Shown here one piece after another: positions 11,000 through 22,070 of a stretch of 53,927 nt of DNA. The stretch spans positions 84,751,614-84,805,540 of the forward strand of contig JBOZIK010000001.1 in assembly GCA_051453625.1 (NCBI GenBank), in the 5' to 3' direction. Position 1 is the first letter of the stretch. Every line of letters starts with the position of its first letter. The translations under genes were made by a program, and so were the position numbers. The DNA is from Welwitschia mirabilis. Its lineage: Eukaryota > Gnetophyta > Gnetopsida > Welwitschiales. The notes beneath the pieces were generated by a model. That model did no database searches. It saw only the letters and a program-made list of their open reading frames with translations, and had not been told where the DNA came from.

Positions 11000-11347
11000 A
11001 ATGATGAGAATTATTAAAAATTAAAGAACTAGTTAAAAAAAATAGATTTAGAGCATTTTAGTATTAATTTAGATGTTATTATCAGATTCAAGGAAAGATT
11101 TTTAGTTCCTTATATAGATGGAAGTAGACATAAGCTAATGTTTGAATTTCATAATCCACCTATAATAGGTCATCTTGAAGGAATTAAAATGTATCAAAAC
11201 ATGAACTAAAATTTTGGTGATTAGAGATAAAAAAATATAATATAATTTGTATTAAGGTAAATTAATTATTAATAAGTTAAAGCAGAACATAGAAATCTAG
11301 TAGGATTACTTTATCCTCATGATATTATATAATATAAATAAAATGTG
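11000..11347 (+). pseudogene. Integrase N-terminus of copy D, cut by gap
   Basis: Contains the HHCC-type zinc-binding region in decayed form: KLMFEFHNPPIIGHLEGIKM at about 11130-11190, then a Cys region without readable cysteines, then VKAEHRNLVGLLYPHDI leading into the core. The gap falls at the first catalytic Asp region. Confidence 0.7.
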
Positions 11348-11447
11348 NNNNNNNNNNNNNNNNNNNNNNNNNNNNNNNNNNNNNNNNNNNNNNNNNNNNN
11401 NNNNNNNNNNNNNNNNNNNNNNNNNNNNNNNNNNNNNNNNNNNNNNN
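11348..11447. other. Assembly gap (100 N)
   Basis: Left side is the start of the integrase core. Right side is the end of RT, which lies earlier in the element. A backward jump like this means two different copies meet here. Confidence 0.95.
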
Positions 11448-12090
11448 TCCATTCAATTTCTAAGCCATGTGATATTCAAAGAAGATATGTTAGTGGATCA
11501 AGATAAAGTTAGAGCAATCATGGAATGCAAATACCTACAAATATTACTGAGGTTAGAAGCTTTCTTTGTCTTAGTAGGTACTACTATCAATTTATCTTTA
11601 ATTTCTCTAAGATAGCTTCTTCATTAAAAATCCTTCTAAAGAAAAATAAAGACTTCCAATGGATTAAAAAATGTTAGTAATTAGTTAATTATCTTAAAGA
11701 ATGCTTAACTAGTACTCTAGTCTTGGTAATTCTAGATGATTTAAAGATCTTTTTAATCTATACTAATGCATCTGGAGAAGGTTTTAGAGAAGTGCTTGAA
11801 TAAGATAAAAAAAGTAATAGCTTATGATTCAAGATAACTTAAAACTCATAAGAGAACCTTTACTTTAAAATTATGAAAGAATTTTATTTATGGTGTTAAA
11901 TTTCAAATTTGGATAAATTATAAGAGTTTAAAATATATTTTTATTAAATGAAACTTAAAGCTTAGGCAAATAAGATGGATGAAACTTTTATGTAATTTTG
12001 ATCTAAAGATGTTATACCATGAAGATAAAGGAAATAAGGTTGTAAATTCTCTTAGTAGATGATGTTATCTTAAAATAATCATAAAAATTC
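11448..12090 (+). pseudogene. RT tail and RNase H of chromovirus copy E
   Basis: Starts IQFLSHVIFKEDMLVDQDKV followed by RAIMECKY, the FLGHVIS-type end of gypsy RT. RNase H follows: FLIYTNASGEGFREVLE (written across one frame at about 11750-11810), then LWK-like and LYHEDKGNKVVNSLSR. The first catalytic Asp is Asn (11765-11767) and the final one is Asn too (VNSL). A segment around 11850 is deleted compared with copies B and D. Confidence 0.75.
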
Positions 12091-12119
12091 AAAGTCAAGT
12101 TCCTACTATTATGTTAGAG

Positions 12120-13310
12120 GGACAAGAAAAGGATGAGAATTTTCAAAAACTAAAGGACTATTTAGAAAAATTAATAGACTCAAGAGAATTTTAGTATTGA
12201 TTCAGATAGTATTATTAGATTCAAGGGAAGATTTTTAGTTCCTAATATAGATAAAATTAGATATAAGCTAATGTTTGAATTTTATAACACAACTATAGCA
12301 GGTCATCCTAGAAAAACTAAAATGTATCAAACCATAAAATAAAAATTTTCATAACTAGGGATGAAAAATAATATAGTAAAATTTGTATTAAGGTTCCTTA
12401 ATTATCAACAAGTTAAAATAGAACATGGAAATCCAACATGATTACTATATTTTCATGATATTTTAGGATATAAATGGAATGTGATTTGCATGGACTTTAT
12501 TGTAGGACTTCCAAAAACTCAAAAAAGTAATAACTCTATTATGATAATAAGTAATAGAGCAACTAAGTCAACACATTTTATTCTGATAAAATCTACTTAC
12601 GATGTTAAGGATATAGCTAAAGTATATTTTCAAAATGTTGTTCAGTTGTGTGGTTTGCCTTTAATAACTATCTCTGATACAGATTCAAAATACTAAAAAT
12701 TTGGTAAAAATTATAAACAGGTTTAGGGATGAAGTTAAACATAAGCACTGTATTACACCCTTAAACTAATGGCCAAGCAAAAAGAGTTAATTAAATTTTA
12801 AACTATCTTCTCAATGTATATATTCTAGATAATCAGAAGAGTTGGAAAGTGTACCTATCATTAGTAGAATTTTCATATAATTATAGCTAGTAGAGTTCAA
12901 TTCAATGGCTTCATTTAAAGCCCTTTACAATAGAAAGTATAAAGCACTTACTTCATGGATAGAATTTGAAGAAAGATTAATGATAGAACCAAAAATATTA
13001 CAAGAAATAAAAAATGAGGATGATTAAGAATGAACTTAAAGACTCAGCAAACAAATAAAAGATATGTACAAGCTATTAAATAAGAAATCTTGAGTTCAAA
13101 ATAGGTGATCACGTATTTCTTAAAATGTCACCAATGAAATTAGTAATGAGAGGAGTTAAGAAATTAAAATTAGCTCCTTGTTCCATTAGAATATTTAAAA
13201 TATTAAAAAAGTTAGACCTATTGCATACAAACTTGCTCTGCCTCTTTAATTATTGCATGTGCATTATGTTTTCTATGTGAGTATGCTAAGGAAGTATATT
13301 ATAGATTCTT
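12120..13310 (+). pseudogene. Broken integrase of chromovirus copy E
   Basis: The core is open from 12481 for 71 codons: MICMDFIVGLPKTQKSNNSI, then NRATKSTHFILIKSTYD, VYFQNVVQLCGLP and ISDTDSKY. Both catalytic aspartates of the DDE triad are still present: the first in CMDF, the second in ISD. The third region (LNMISTVLHP-like, about 12730-12780) is disrupted. The C-terminus reads GDHVFLKMSPMKLVMRGVKKL at about 13108-13170. The ATG at 12481 is internal to the polyprotein, not a start. Confidence 0.85.
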
Positions 13311-13319
13311 TTCATGTGT

Positions 13320-13530
13320 TAAATTAGTTTCATATTCAGGTGAAACCAAATTGTTCAACTATAGAGAACCCGAAAGTAGTGTTAGACCAATAAACTATTA
13401 ATTTACAAAATAAGGAGATCTATCTACTAAAGATAAAGCAGAGTAATCATAATGTTGATCAAGCTACTTGGAAGCTAGAAAAAGGAACGAAAAATCAATA
13501 TCCAAACCTTTTTTGAATTTAATAATATGA
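13320..13530 (+). pseudogene. Chromodomain remnant of copy E
   Basis: Reads HIQVKPNCSTIENPKVVLDQ, then LQNKEIYLLKIK, then after a stop SNHNVDQATWKLE and KNQYPNLF. The ATW-x-LE core and YPNLF ending match copies B and C. This is the best-preserved chromodomain in the window. Confidence 0.8.
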
Positions 13531-13568
13531 AAAATCAATATCCAAATCTTTTTTGAATTTAATAATAT
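13489..13568 (+). repeat. 40-bp tandem duplication at the end of the polyprotein
   Basis: Units 13489-13528 and 13529-13568 begin GAAAAATCAATATCCAAA and end AATAATAT, with one substitution between them. They lie at the 3' end of the chromodomain. The equivalent region is single in copies B and C. Confidence 0.95.
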
Positions 13569-13625
13569 GTAGTTAGATATTCTTAAAATCTCTATGTATC
13601 TCAATTCCCAGGAGTGAATTAGTCT

Positions 13626-13638
13626 AAATTAGGAAATA
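13626..13638 (+). other. Decayed polypurine tract, copy E
   Basis: AAATTAGGAAATA sits in the place of AAGTGGGGGAGGA of copy C, directly before TGTCATAT. G-to-A changes have destroyed the G run. Confidence 0.7.
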
Positions 13639-15626
13639 TGTCATATCCCATATTTTGTAGAACTTATTTACTTAGATATTAAGTATATTAAGCTTTTAGC
13701 CAAAAAATAAATTATTCTTATTTAAGAGCCTTATGAAAATAAGATGTTATTTTAATTAACCTTAGTTTGTAATTTTCATAATAAACCATGAAAATAATAA
13801 TCATTGTGTTAGAAGGTTTTATGAGAAAAGCTATCCAAACATTTAAAATTAGATAACCCACTATATAAGGAATTAAAATTACATGATAAAACTAGTAAAT
13901 TAAAAATTTCAAGAGGACATAATAATATATTTTACTTCTTAATTACTTATTTAAATTTGTAGTAAATGTAATAGGTGTACTATATTATGTATAGGCATTT
14001 TCTTCCTTATGTTATGTGATTGATAGATTTTATGCATTATAAAATAAATAAGCATATGAACAAGTACATACATTCTTACTTAGAACCAAGAATGGTAAAT
14101 GAGTAGATTTACTTTACCATGACTTTTATATCTGTAAGATATTGAAGAACGTTTGATTCATAGCATATATGTTGTTTTATTCATTGGAATTAAAGAGTTT
14201 GTCTCATTATGCTACATGATAATTTTGAGATTTTTGCATTTATTCTTTTGATGCATGTCTTAGATGAATTAACTTACTTATGAGTCTATAAAAGATTAAA
14301 AATAAATTAGCATGAGGAAATGATACATGTAATTTATCTTGTTTATTAAAGTAAGAAGATTACTTACTCTAGTTAGGTTCATGAGTCAAATATGATCTCT
14401 TTTTGTACTCCAATATCACTTATTACTCATCCTACTTATCAATGCTAAATCATATAATCTTGTGATCTTGATCTATATGCCTTTGTTTATCTACATAGAG
14501 ATATTTTTTTCTCTTATAAAAAGGAGATACTTTTCATTTTTCCATACAAGTGCATTTCCTTATTTGCTCTATCTTTTCTTTTATTCCATTGCTTATGTAG
14601 CTTGGATCTTGGAGCTTGGAAGTTTGAAGCTAAGAAACTCTTGAACTTGAATCTTTAACAATCTTCAACTATCAAGAGCTTACTAATCTTCTCAAGTAAG
14701 CTCTTCACTCTTATTATTTATATGATCTATTTTTAAGATTCTAGTGGAATGATGTGATATTACATTAGGGAATTATTTATGATTTTCATGAAATTATATT
14801 TTAAAATATTATTCCCTTATATTGGATCTCACCAAAACGATGGAGAGATATGAGGAGTATCTTGTGCTTGATGATGAAGGTTACTAATGGATGATTCTGG
14901 CCAAGTGACTAAGGGGCTCACTATTCAAAAAAAAAAGTTGGGTATCTATGTTTATTTTACTATTATATTTGTACCTATTATGCATTAGGTCCATCTTATT
15001 AGAGGCAAAGTCTAATCCTCAAAAATCTCTTTTAGGTTAGTACTCTCTTATGATAATCATAAGGCTCATAGTAAATGGTTCTTTTTTAATTGATTTTATT
15101 TTTCTTTTTATAATACTTTGAATTAGTAATTTACTTAATATATTTTATACATAATTAGTTAGTATATCTTTTATTTTACTAATCTAAATTATTACATAAT
15201 TAGTTGTAGAGACTTTATCATATTCTTATTATGACAAAAATTAAATTTTTGGAATAGAGGCATAGGTTAAAAATATCATAGCTTATTAATTAGTAAGTAT
15301 AAATTAGAAAAACATTTTGTGTAATTCTAGGATTGTGTTATAAATGTGAAAATGTAAAAAAAAGTAATTTTTTTGATGTATAATTTGTTTTATAAAAGCT
15401 TATATGTTAAAATACATTAGAAAATAAATGCAAAAATAGTAAGCAAGTAATTTATGTTTTTGTAATAGTCTATTAAGATATCTAAATACTTGAGCATCCT
15501 AGGTTATAAAAAATTTAATAAGATTTCTAAAACATCTTGAATCACTGAAAAACTAAAAGTATTTTAAAAGTTATGGTTATTTTAATATAGTGTAATAGGA
15601 CTATAATTTTAGACATTTTGATAGTT
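13639..15626 (+). repeat. Chromovirus LTR of copy E
   Basis: Begins TGTCATATCCCATATTTTG. It matches the LTR of copy C through a TATA-containing promoter region and a long following stretch up to GATAGTTTTTAG at about 15626. If the promoter at 14515 is right, more than 1 kb of LTR lies downstream of the transcript start, so the R+U5 part is long. Confidence 0.8.
14515..14524 (+). promoter_or_regulatory. TATA box of chromovirus LTR
   Basis: TATAAAAAGG is followed by a pyrimidine-rich stretch and TTTCATTTTTCC, at a position expected for the U3/R boundary. Copy C has a decayed equivalent at about 8586-8600. Transcription of the element would start roughly 30 bp downstream. Confidence 0.7.
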
Positions 15627-16396
15627 TTTAGTCTTAAATGATGATCTTAAAAATATTTTTTTAGAATTTCAAGATAGTTTAAGTTAGATTTTAAGGATCC
15701 TATCATGTGTTTAGTTTATGAAAAACTATTGTAATTTATTTGTCATAATTAATTAATTATTAATTTTTTACTATGATATCTCCTTAGAGCCTAAAAATGA
15801 TATAATTAATGTTTTAAATTATAGGAAAATTATCACATAAAATTTTATAGGAAATTTAAGTATATAAGATATGTTTCTATTAGTAGATTTAAGTTAAATT
15901 ACTTAAAAATAATATTTTATCCTTTTTCTTTATCTTACTTTTAATGTGTATGCTTATAAGAGTTTTCACCTTAGTAGTTTAGGTAACATAAATAAGTTTT
16001 AGCTTATTACTTATTTCATTAACTTATAATATAGCCATATGGATCTTGGACAAAGAATCATATCTTAACAATTATTCTTAAGTTATACATTTTTTTGTTT
16101 ACCTTCATTGCACCAATCCATTGAGATTGTTATATGAATATGAAAGAATGTTTCTAAAATTGACATAACTCCTGGTATAGTTAATCTTTTTAAGTATAAT
16201 ATTAAGATGTGATTTGATAAGTTTTGAATATTTTTATTATTATTTAAATAACAAAAAAAGAATAATTTCTTTATTTATATAGAATAGGAAAATAATATTT
16301 CATTTATTTATATTTTCATTATTATAACCTTGAATATAGAGATGTTCTAATATGCTTGTTTTATTTTTATGATTATTGCTATAAAATAAGCCTAAT
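15627..16396. other. Unassigned AT-rich sequence between chromovirus LTR and Athila LTR A1
   Basis: No coding signal. It may be the rest of the chromovirus LTR, because copy C is broken exactly where the comparison would continue. It could equally be the flank into which the Athila-like element inserted. Confidence 0.5.
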
Positions 16397-16644
16397 TGTT
16401 GTGCTACCAAATTGTATGTATTTGATAGAGTATTTTGAGTAGTTTTGCAGGACATTAAATAGGTCTATGTTGAGTTTTGACGATAATGGAGAGATAAAGC
16501 GAATATCATGGAGACATGTAATCTTCATTACATTTGACAGTATTTAAGGCAATTTACAGTACTTCCTATCTGAAGCAATATTCCTACAATCAAAAAGATT
16601 AATATAATACAAGAAATACTTTATAAAATATCATCATTTACCTA

Positions 16645-16670
16645 ATTGTCTAGATGATTGTATGGATGAA
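16645..16670 (+). repeat. Bipartite dyad motif, LTR site 1 (A1)
   Basis: ATTGTCTAGATGAT, 5 bp, then GGATGAA. Same place and spacing as in B1, B2, B3 and A2. Confidence 0.7.
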
Positions 16671-16865
16671 AAATACACTTAAGTTAAGGAGGATGCCTAC
16701 TGAATCAATCTGATAGTTGATCTGGAACTCCTATGATGTAGCATCATCTCCTATTATATCTGAATAGAACTTCACTAAACTCTGGTCATGTTGCTTGTAT
16801 CTTCTTATGCAACTATTAGGATTATTAGCACATCTATTTGTATTTTCTAATTTTAGAGTTTATTT

Positions 16866-16878
16866 TATAATAAATACC
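16866..16878 (+). promoter_or_regulatory. Candidate TATA box of LTR A1
   Basis: TATAATAAATACC aligns with TATAATAAAAACC in A2 (48428-48440) and TATAAATACC on the minus strand of LTR C (53071-53080). All are followed by a C/T-rich stretch. Conservation among subtypes supports a promoter role. Confidence 0.6.
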
Positions 16879-17547
16879 TCCTCTGCAATTGACTCCATTT
16901 TTATCTTTATTTACACCAAAAATTCTTATGACAAGAAATCAAAAGGTTGAAGGTCCATTCATTGTTGTTGTAGAGAGACATCTTCCTTGGTGTTGGAATA
17001 TGTATCCTTCATTGAGGTGCTATTGCTGTGTAACACAGATGTTAATTCGCTTTTAATTGAAACTTTATCTTTTTTTTAATATCTTTTATTTTGTGCATCT
17101 CCCTTATGGTTTATGTTGCCTCTGATTCCGTGACAGCTTCTTTAGTAACATAGATCACAAGGGCAACTTTTTCTGATATTGACATTATTAGTTTAGGTAC
17201 ATTACATTTCATTTTTTAGATTAACTTTGCATTATTTTCATACTCTATTTAATGTACCTGATAGCTTAGGTTCGTCTTGTTCTAGTGGCAGCACTCCTTG
17301 ATTAATATAGATTATATAGAACTAATTTCTATAACATGTTGATTTGGTAATCAAATAGAAGTTCCATTTAGAGTAGAACTTGTATTTTATTTGTATGGTG
17401 TATTCGCATTATTATTTTTATTCTACTTTAAGGTTAAATAGCATTTCATTTTCAAAATCAATTCTCTTTCTTCTCTCCTACACCTTCAATAAGATTACAA
17501 ACTTTAGATTAATCCCATATATATTAATATGTTATGTTATGCAAAAA

Positions 17548-17550
<3 letters not shown>

Positions 17551-17578
<28 letters not shown>
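17551..17578. repeat. (AT)n microsatellite in LTR A1
   Basis: About 14 AT units near the LTR end. In A2 the same position holds an ATA/ATT-rich run, and homology between A1 and A2 ends there. Confidence 0.95.
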
Positions 17579-17582
<4 letters not shown>

Positions 17583-17639
17583 GATTAACAACATCTATTT
17601 GAGGAAGTAACATTTGCACAAGTATGCATCGCAACATCA

Positions 17640-17657
17640 TAGCGTCATTGTTGGTGA
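17640..17657 (+). other. Primer binding site, tRNA-Asp type (element F)
   Basis: TAGCGTCATTGTTGGTGA starts 3 bp after the LTR end. It matches 12 of 18 positions of TGGCGCCGTTGCCGGGGA, the tRNA-Asp complement used by Athila elements. Five of the six differences are C-to-T or G-to-A. Confidence 0.8.
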
Positions 17658-18030
17658 AGGCTGCTTGGAGTTTTAGGATTGTTATTGCTCAAGCATATCA
17701 TCCATACCATCATAGAGAGAATGCATTTAGAATAGAACTAAGCATGCTAGGATACGCTAAATTCTAGTAAAAATGCAAAATATCAGAGAGAATAACTGTT
17801 AAGTGAAGAAAACATCTAAGAAGATTTGATTGACTATAAACTTAACCCATGTATGCACATCCCAGGTAAGTAAAATATTTTAAGAGTTAAATGAAAGGAT
17901 TTTTTTTCATTTATTATTTAAGAATCTAATTTTTTAAAAGTAAATTTTTCAAAAGATAGTTTAGAAGAAAGTTATTTTATTACAATGTTGAATTCATCTC
18001 AAAAACAAAAATAGGTTACTTCGACCAATT
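17658..18030 (+). other. 5' leader of element F
   Basis: Untranslated leader between PBS and gag, with no open frame. It is much shorter than the leader of element G (27928-28660), which carries three dyad motifs that have no counterpart here. Confidence 0.6.
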
Positions 18031-19550
18031 TCCTTATTGTTATTGAAACCTCTCCTACTAACCCTATAAATCCTAATACTAATGTCATCCTTAAAGAACT
18101 TATAGCAAATAAGAAACATGAAATCCAAATCCCTTTTAACCTATCTTCTATAAAAGATGTCGAGTTAAGAAATTTAAATGCTTATCCTAATTTTAATGGA
18201 AAAAATGATGAAAGTCATTTCCAACATATGGCTGACATCAAACAATTAGTACTTACTTCCAGAAAGGATAAAAATGAATTACTGATCATACTTACATGAT
18301 TGTTTTTTCCTCATTTTTAAAGAAAAAGCTAAACTATGGTTAAAAACTATTCCACATAAAAGTTTAAAAACATGTAACCAAGTTTAAGATGCATTTATAA
18401 AAAGATTTATGAGTAAAACAATTATAAGAAAAAGAAAGAAAGAAATAATGAATTCCTAACAACAACCTAATAAAGATTATGCCTCCACTTATGAGCAATT
18501 TTTCATTGCCATACATTCTAATCCAATATATGCTTTTACTCAACAAGAATTATTTATATAGTGTACTTAATAGTCAAACCAAATAACTTATAGATTTTTC
18601 ATGGAAAAAAAACTTGATAAATCTCATATTAGAAAATTCATGAAAAGCATTAGAAGAATTAGTAGAAGTAAGTCAAACATGACCTAAACCAACATCTAAA
18701 AAAGAATTATACAGTAGGCCAAATTACAAAAGATGTTAAAGAAGTTAAATAAGAAAAGGAGAAAGTAAAAACAGAGAAAGAACAAATGAATGTTATTAAA
18801 TATTTTATTATAACATTAGAAAAATACACTCAAATGATTTTAGATGTAAAGGTGGCAACTGAAAAGAGTGTGATTATGGTTTTAACTTGTGATTTGTGCG
18901 AAGACAACTATCATGTGATAAAACATTATCCTTTATTACTTACTTACAAATAGAAGATTTATTAAGAGGTATGTGCATTCAACCAAAAGTCTTCAAACTT
19001 TAAAAGAGAAAATCAAAATTAAAATAAAAATAAATTTCATCCTAAAAAAAATGCACAACAAAACTTTTAGTCCTTTAAAAAAAATTTAAAAACTTTCAAG
19101 GAAATCATCCAAATTTTTAAGTATTTAGAAATAAATTTGAGAATGCTAACTTTTAAACAAACAATTCAAACTTCTAACCAAGCAACTCAAATTATCAAGT
19201 AAGCATATCAAACTCATAAAATCAAAATAATCCACTTATTAATTCCATTGATGAATTAACAAAATCTCAATAGAAAACAAATTTAAACACTAAAAATCTT
19301 GTTAATGTTGTACAATAAACTATGCTTTCTAATCAAAAATCACAAGGATCACTTGCAACACAACCTTTACCCAATCCTAATGAAGTTAAAAAAAGATTGT
19401 AAAGTTGTCATAAGAAGTGAAAATGATACAAAACCTCCTACTCAAGAGGATTCAACACCCCAAAATGATAAAAATGATGAAGAAGAAGAGGATATAGAAA
19501 TCTTAAAAAATCATACTTTTCCTTCTCCTTTAAATGATGATTAAAAAAAA
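18031..19550 (+). pseudogene. gag: Broken gag of Athila-like element F
   Basis: Open from about 18040 to 18297, with ILKELIANKKHEIQ, LRNLNAYPNFNG and QHMADIKQLVLT. It then continues, with stops, through KAKLWLKTIPHKSLKT, DAFIKRFMSKTIIRKRKKE, YASTYEQFFIAIHSNP and FTQQELFI. This is the Athila capsid order. A zinc knuckle C-x2-C-x4-H-x4-C lies at 18888-18929 (CDLCEDNYHVIKHY), with the last Cys turned into Tyr (TAT). The tail from 19299 is open and acidic (DDEEEEDIEILKN type) and aligns with element G. Confidence 0.8.
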
Positions 19551-19559
19551 ATTCTTCTC

Positions 19560-20172
19560 AAGATAAAGGTAAGAAACCTGCTACTCCTTGGCTTGATAGA
19601 TTAAACATCAATCCTATCTTTGATGAACATCTTAAAGCCTTCATGAAAAATTTAAGAATAAATTTACTATTTTGGAAATTTTTGTAGGAAAATTATAAAT
19701 ATTCTAAGTTATGAAAAGGTCTAATTAGGAGAAAATAAATATGAACTATACCTATAAAGTCTTTCAAGTCCAATCTATAACCAACTTAGTTTTACAAAAA
19801 TGTCTAAAGTTTAAGGATCTAGGTGTAGTAATAGTTAGTATCACATTAGAAGAAAATAAGAAAATAAGGAAATCCTTAATTGATATAAGAGCAAGTGTTA
19901 ACATTATGCCTTTACACATTTGTTAATGACTTGGTTTGGAAAGTAGAATTAAAGCTGTAAGAATTATCTTAGAATTAGAAGATACATCAATAAATAAACC
20001 TTTAGGAATAATCAAATATTTGGTTATTCAAATTGAAGAAAAATTCTATCCAATAGATGTAGTTGTGTTTGGAGTTAAGAATAATGAAGGTTATCCATTA
20101 CTTATAGGTAGTGCTTTTTGTGCAATAACCCATTGTATTATTTATAGTATAACTAGAATGATGAAATCTTAA
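19560..20172 (+). pseudogene. Broken protease of Athila-like element F
   Basis: Follows the acidic gag tail. PATPWLDRL at about 19578 is the usual Gag-to-PR lead-in. The active-site stretch is KSLIDIRASVNIMPLHI, with the catalytic Asp at 19882-19884 but Thr-Gly replaced by Ile-Arg. After one stop at 19924 it continues GLESRIKAVRIILELEDTSI, then GIIKYLVIQIEEKFYPIDVV, then YPLLIGSAFCAITHCII, the flap and C-terminal part. The reading frame is intact except for that stop. Confidence 0.85.
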
Positions 20173-20760
20173 TTAGAAAATAAAAATTTACCATTAGAGC
20201 ATTTGATGCTATTGAAAAGGATTTAGATGATGAGTTGAATATTGAAGGAGAAATTAAACTAAGTTTATTTTTACAACATCATCCACTTGAAGAAACATGG
20301 TTGATGCTTCATGAGCCTATCTTATTTCATAGTCCACCTAAAGTAGAAAAGTTAAAATTTTTTAATGATGATCAACTTAACTATGATCATTTAGGAACTG
20401 ACTATTTTAGTCAGGAGAGTAAAGAAACTTAAATTGTAAACTACATAGAAGTTCATCATCTAAACAAAACTAGGATTTCTTATTTTGAGGGAGGTCATCC
20501 ACTCCATTTATCCAGATGATAGTCTAACATGATAGTAAATATTAATAAAAATTTAACATAAAATAAAAATCTAAATTTAATTCTAAAACCTTTTACTCAA
20601 TGGACTAAAATATATCTTCCTATGTGATGATCAAAACAAACCTTTGATAATAAAGGAGAATCTTTTTCCTTAATAATATTTAATTTTAATCTCACTTTTG
20701 AAATCTAAGATTAATGCATTTACTTGATCACATTAAGATTTAATATCCATTTCTAACTCT
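20173..20760 (+). pseudogene. PR-RT linker of element F
   Basis: Weakly conserved polyprotein linker. 20235-20432 is open (NIEGEIKLSLFLQHHPLEET, then EPILFHSPPKVEKLKFFNDD). It aligns with 30540-31070 in element G, including ISYFEGGHP near 20477, which is ISYFEDGHS in G. No catalytic motif is expected. Stops appear after 20432. Confidence 0.65.
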
Positions 20761-21630
20761 ATTATTTAACATAAAATCTACCTTAAGGATAATGCAAAAC
20801 CTATTAAATAACCCTAACATAGACTAAACCTAGCCCTTAAACAAGTTATAAAAGATGAAATCATTAAATTAATGGATGCTAAAATTATTTATGTCATAGC
20901 TAGTAGTGAGTGGATTAGACCTTTGATGGTAGTCCCTAAGAAACATGGAAATGGAGAATGTGTATTAATTTTAGAAAACTAAATGAAGTAACCAAGAAAA
21001 ACCATGTCCTTTACCTTTTCTTATTAAATACTTAACAGAATCCAAGGACATGTTTTTTCTTGATTTCTTAATGGATATAATGATTACAATAAGGTTCATA
21101 TCACTAGTAAGAATTAAGAAAAACCTACTTTTACTTTACTTTTTAGAACTTCTACCTTTAGATGTATTCCTTTTAGACTTTACAAAGCTTTTCTTACTTT
21201 TCAATGTGTAATAATGGGTATCATTTTTGATATGTTAGAGGATTCAATTGAAATTTTTATGGATAACTTCTCAATCTATAATAAAAACTTTGAACAAATC
21301 TTAAAAAGGTTAGAGAAAGTTCTTGATAGATGTATCAAGAGTAGGCTACATTTGAGTTGGGAGAATAGTTTCTTTTTAGTTGATAATGAAATTATATTAG
21401 GTCACTATGTTTCTAATAAAGGAATTAGAATGGACCTAAACAAATAGTATCATTAAAAACCTAACTCCTTTAATAAATGTAAAACAAGCTCGATCCTTCC
21501 TTCATCATTGTGGTTTTTATTATTTTTTCATTCAAGATTATGCTAAAATTTGTAAACTCCTTCACTTACTACTTAAAAAAGAAGCTAGATTTGATTGGAA
21601 TAAATCTTGTAGCTTACTTTTGACACACTT
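20761..21630 (+). pseudogene. Broken reverse transcriptase of Athila-like element F
   Basis: Motifs in order: RLNLALKQVIKDEIIKLMDA, IIYVIASSEWIRPLMVVPKK, a degraded WRMCIDYRKLN region, FRCIPFRLYKAFLTFQ, and then an open run from 21214, IFDMLEDSIEIFMDNFSIYN. The catalytic FMDD is FMDN (21256-21267). It continues LKRLEKVLDRCIKSRLHLSW and LGHYVSNKGIRMDLNK, and the tail QARSFLHHCGFYYFF-like around 21483. Motif order and wording are Athila-type. Confidence 0.85.
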
Positions 21631-22070
21631 AAAGATAAAATCTCTTCCATACCTATTATAATGGGATCTAATTAGAATAAAGATTTTTAGTTAATGCTAG
21701 TAAAATTACAATGGGTAGGGTACTTGGACAAAAATATGGAAATGATTTTAAGCTTATATGTTATCATAATAAAACCTTATCTAAAGCTCAAATAAATTAC
21801 ACTACTATAGAACAAGAAATATTAGTAATAATCTTTTGCCTTGATACAGTTAGACATTATCTTTTAGTCTCATACGAATGTTTATGCTGATCATGTAGTA
21901 GTTAGATACCTCATGACGAAGAAATATTATAATGATAAACTTATTAAATGGATCCTCCTCATGCAAGAATTTAATTTGACCATAATTGATAAAGGAGGGA
22001 AGCATATTAGTATAGCAGATCATTGGTTATGTCTTTTTTCTCTCTTGATGATTTTATGATTAATGATACT
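21631..22070 (+). pseudogene. Broken RNase H of Athila-like element F
   Basis: Aligned to the long open RNase H of element G. It has the GRVLGQKYGNDFKLICYHNK region near 21717, INYTTIEQEILVIIFCLDT, NVYADHVVVRYLMTK, and KWILLMQEFNLTIIDK. It ends with a decayed ADH-W segment at about 22016. Two small indels, near 21680 and 21865, shift the frame. Confidence 0.8.

Larger units (their letters stand above)
9846..11347 (+). mobile_element. Chromovirus copy D: mid-RT to integrase N-terminus
   Basis: Begins abruptly in the RT at ACACTAAGATTATGC (equivalent to about 3719 of copy B) and runs collinearly through RNase H into the integrase, then stops at a gap. There are no LTR or N bases between copy C and this copy. 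The join may be a real rearrangement or a misassembly. Confidence 0.8.
11448..15626 (+). mobile_element. Chromovirus copy E: RT end to LTR
   Basis: Collinear 3' half: RT tail, RNase H, integrase, chromodomain, weak polypurine tract, LTR. It is the copy with the longest open integrase run. Its LTR can be matched to copy C as far as about 15626. Whether 15627-16396 is also LTR cannot be decided. Confidence 0.8.
16397..17636 (+). repeat. Athila-like LTR, subtype A (A1)
   Basis: Runs from TGTTGTGCTACCAAATTG to GCAACA and is followed at 17640 by a PBS, so it is a 5' LTR. It aligns with 47927-49053 (A2) closely, and with the B-type LTRs only in blocks. Near its 3' end it has a (TA)n run at 17551-17578. 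The left neighbour lacks a polypurine tract, as expected for a 5' LTR. Confidence 0.85.

Noticed and set aside
17380-17610. Open frame of 76 codons inside LTR A1.
   Set aside because: Lies in the LTR, runs through the AT microsatellite, and is not open in A2.
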